DNA of 64,000 nt from an uncultured Sphingobacteriales bacterium (lineage in GTDB: Bacteria > Bacteroidota > Bacteroidia > Chitinophagales > Chitinophagaceae), in the NCBI GenBank assembly GCA_937991535.1, contig CALKHN010000051.1:127494-191493 (forward strand). Reading direction: 5' to 3'. The notes beneath the pieces were generated by a model, which was not told where the DNA came from, ran no database searches, and saw nothing but the letters and a program-made list of their open reading frames with translations. Of this stretch, positions 63,991 to 64,000 are shown in pieces. A program made the translations under genes and the position numbers. Numbering within the stretch: position 1 is the stretch's first letter; each line of letters begins with the position of its first letter.

Positions 63991-64000
63991 GTGAGAAGTG

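Overview
The window is chromosomal DNA from a Bacteroidota bacterium, most likely of the family Chitinophagaceae. This placement is my inference. It rests on the conserved gene order miaB / sigma-54 activator / lptE / acidic protein / secG, on DUF4199, DUF5777, HYC_CC_PP and TonB/carboxypeptidase-regulatory-like proteins, on many SxC-type lipoprotein signals, and on promoter -7 boxes of the form TAnnTTTG. Most of the window is ordinary core chromosome. It is interrupted by repeat-rich intergenic islands, and there is no prophage, CRISPR array or intact insertion sequence.

Layout. 1-2.8 kb: a Tat-exported phospholipase C (cut by the window edge), a GNAT acetyltransferase and a frameshifted PLDc_N-like pseudogene. 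3.0-7.9 kb: a TPR lipoprotein, NhaA and a TrpB2-type tryptophan synthase beta chain. 7.9-9.4 kb: a small membrane protein, tRNA-Pro(GGG) and a hairpin-riddled partial copy of that tRNA. 9.4-13.4 kb: a dihydroorotase homologue with a damaged metal site, DUF4199 and two glycosyltransferases. 13.6-19.6 kb: an eight-gene periplasmic redox cluster (YceI-like lipoprotein, CX4CH cytochrome-like lipoprotein, DUF5777 barrel, cytochrome c, small anchor, Tat Fe-S protein, NrfD, new exported membrane protein) with no catalytic molybdoprotein. 19.7-22.7 kb: a four-gene GDP-D-glycero-D-manno-heptose operon.

23.4-32 kb: housekeeping genes (miaB, sigma-54 activator, lptE, secG, mltG, yihY, rpe, a Crp-like regulator). 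32-35.2 kb: a repeat island around a DEAD-box helicase, with a 260-bp direct repeat and a 482-bp inverted-repeat element. 35.2-38.8 kb: a TonB-dependent receptor and PhoH. 38.9-43.5 kb: a leftward surface-glycan operon (56-aa small membrane protein, kinase-like/methyltransferase fusion, membrane phosphatase-fold enzyme, GT-C-like membrane protein). 43.6-53.4 kb: M42 peptidase, UbiA-like protein, lipoprotein, LuxE-like enzyme, Gfo/Idh oxidoreductase, Cmk, ClpC, STAS protein, RluD. 53.8-63.2 kb: a copper/silver efflux locus (BNR protein, HYC_CC_PP protein, CusA split into two overlapping genes, CusC, two tandem CusB-type adaptors, DUF3347 protein). lipB closes the window.

The best candidates for an undescribed system are the orphan NrfD/Fe-S/cytochrome cluster at 13.6-19.6 kb and the small-protein/methyltransferase/phosphatase-fold glycan operon at 38.9-43.5 kb. 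The best nucleotide-level oddity is the tRNA-Pro relic whose D and anticodon arms are replaced by palindromes. All functions are read from motifs and context; no database search was possible.
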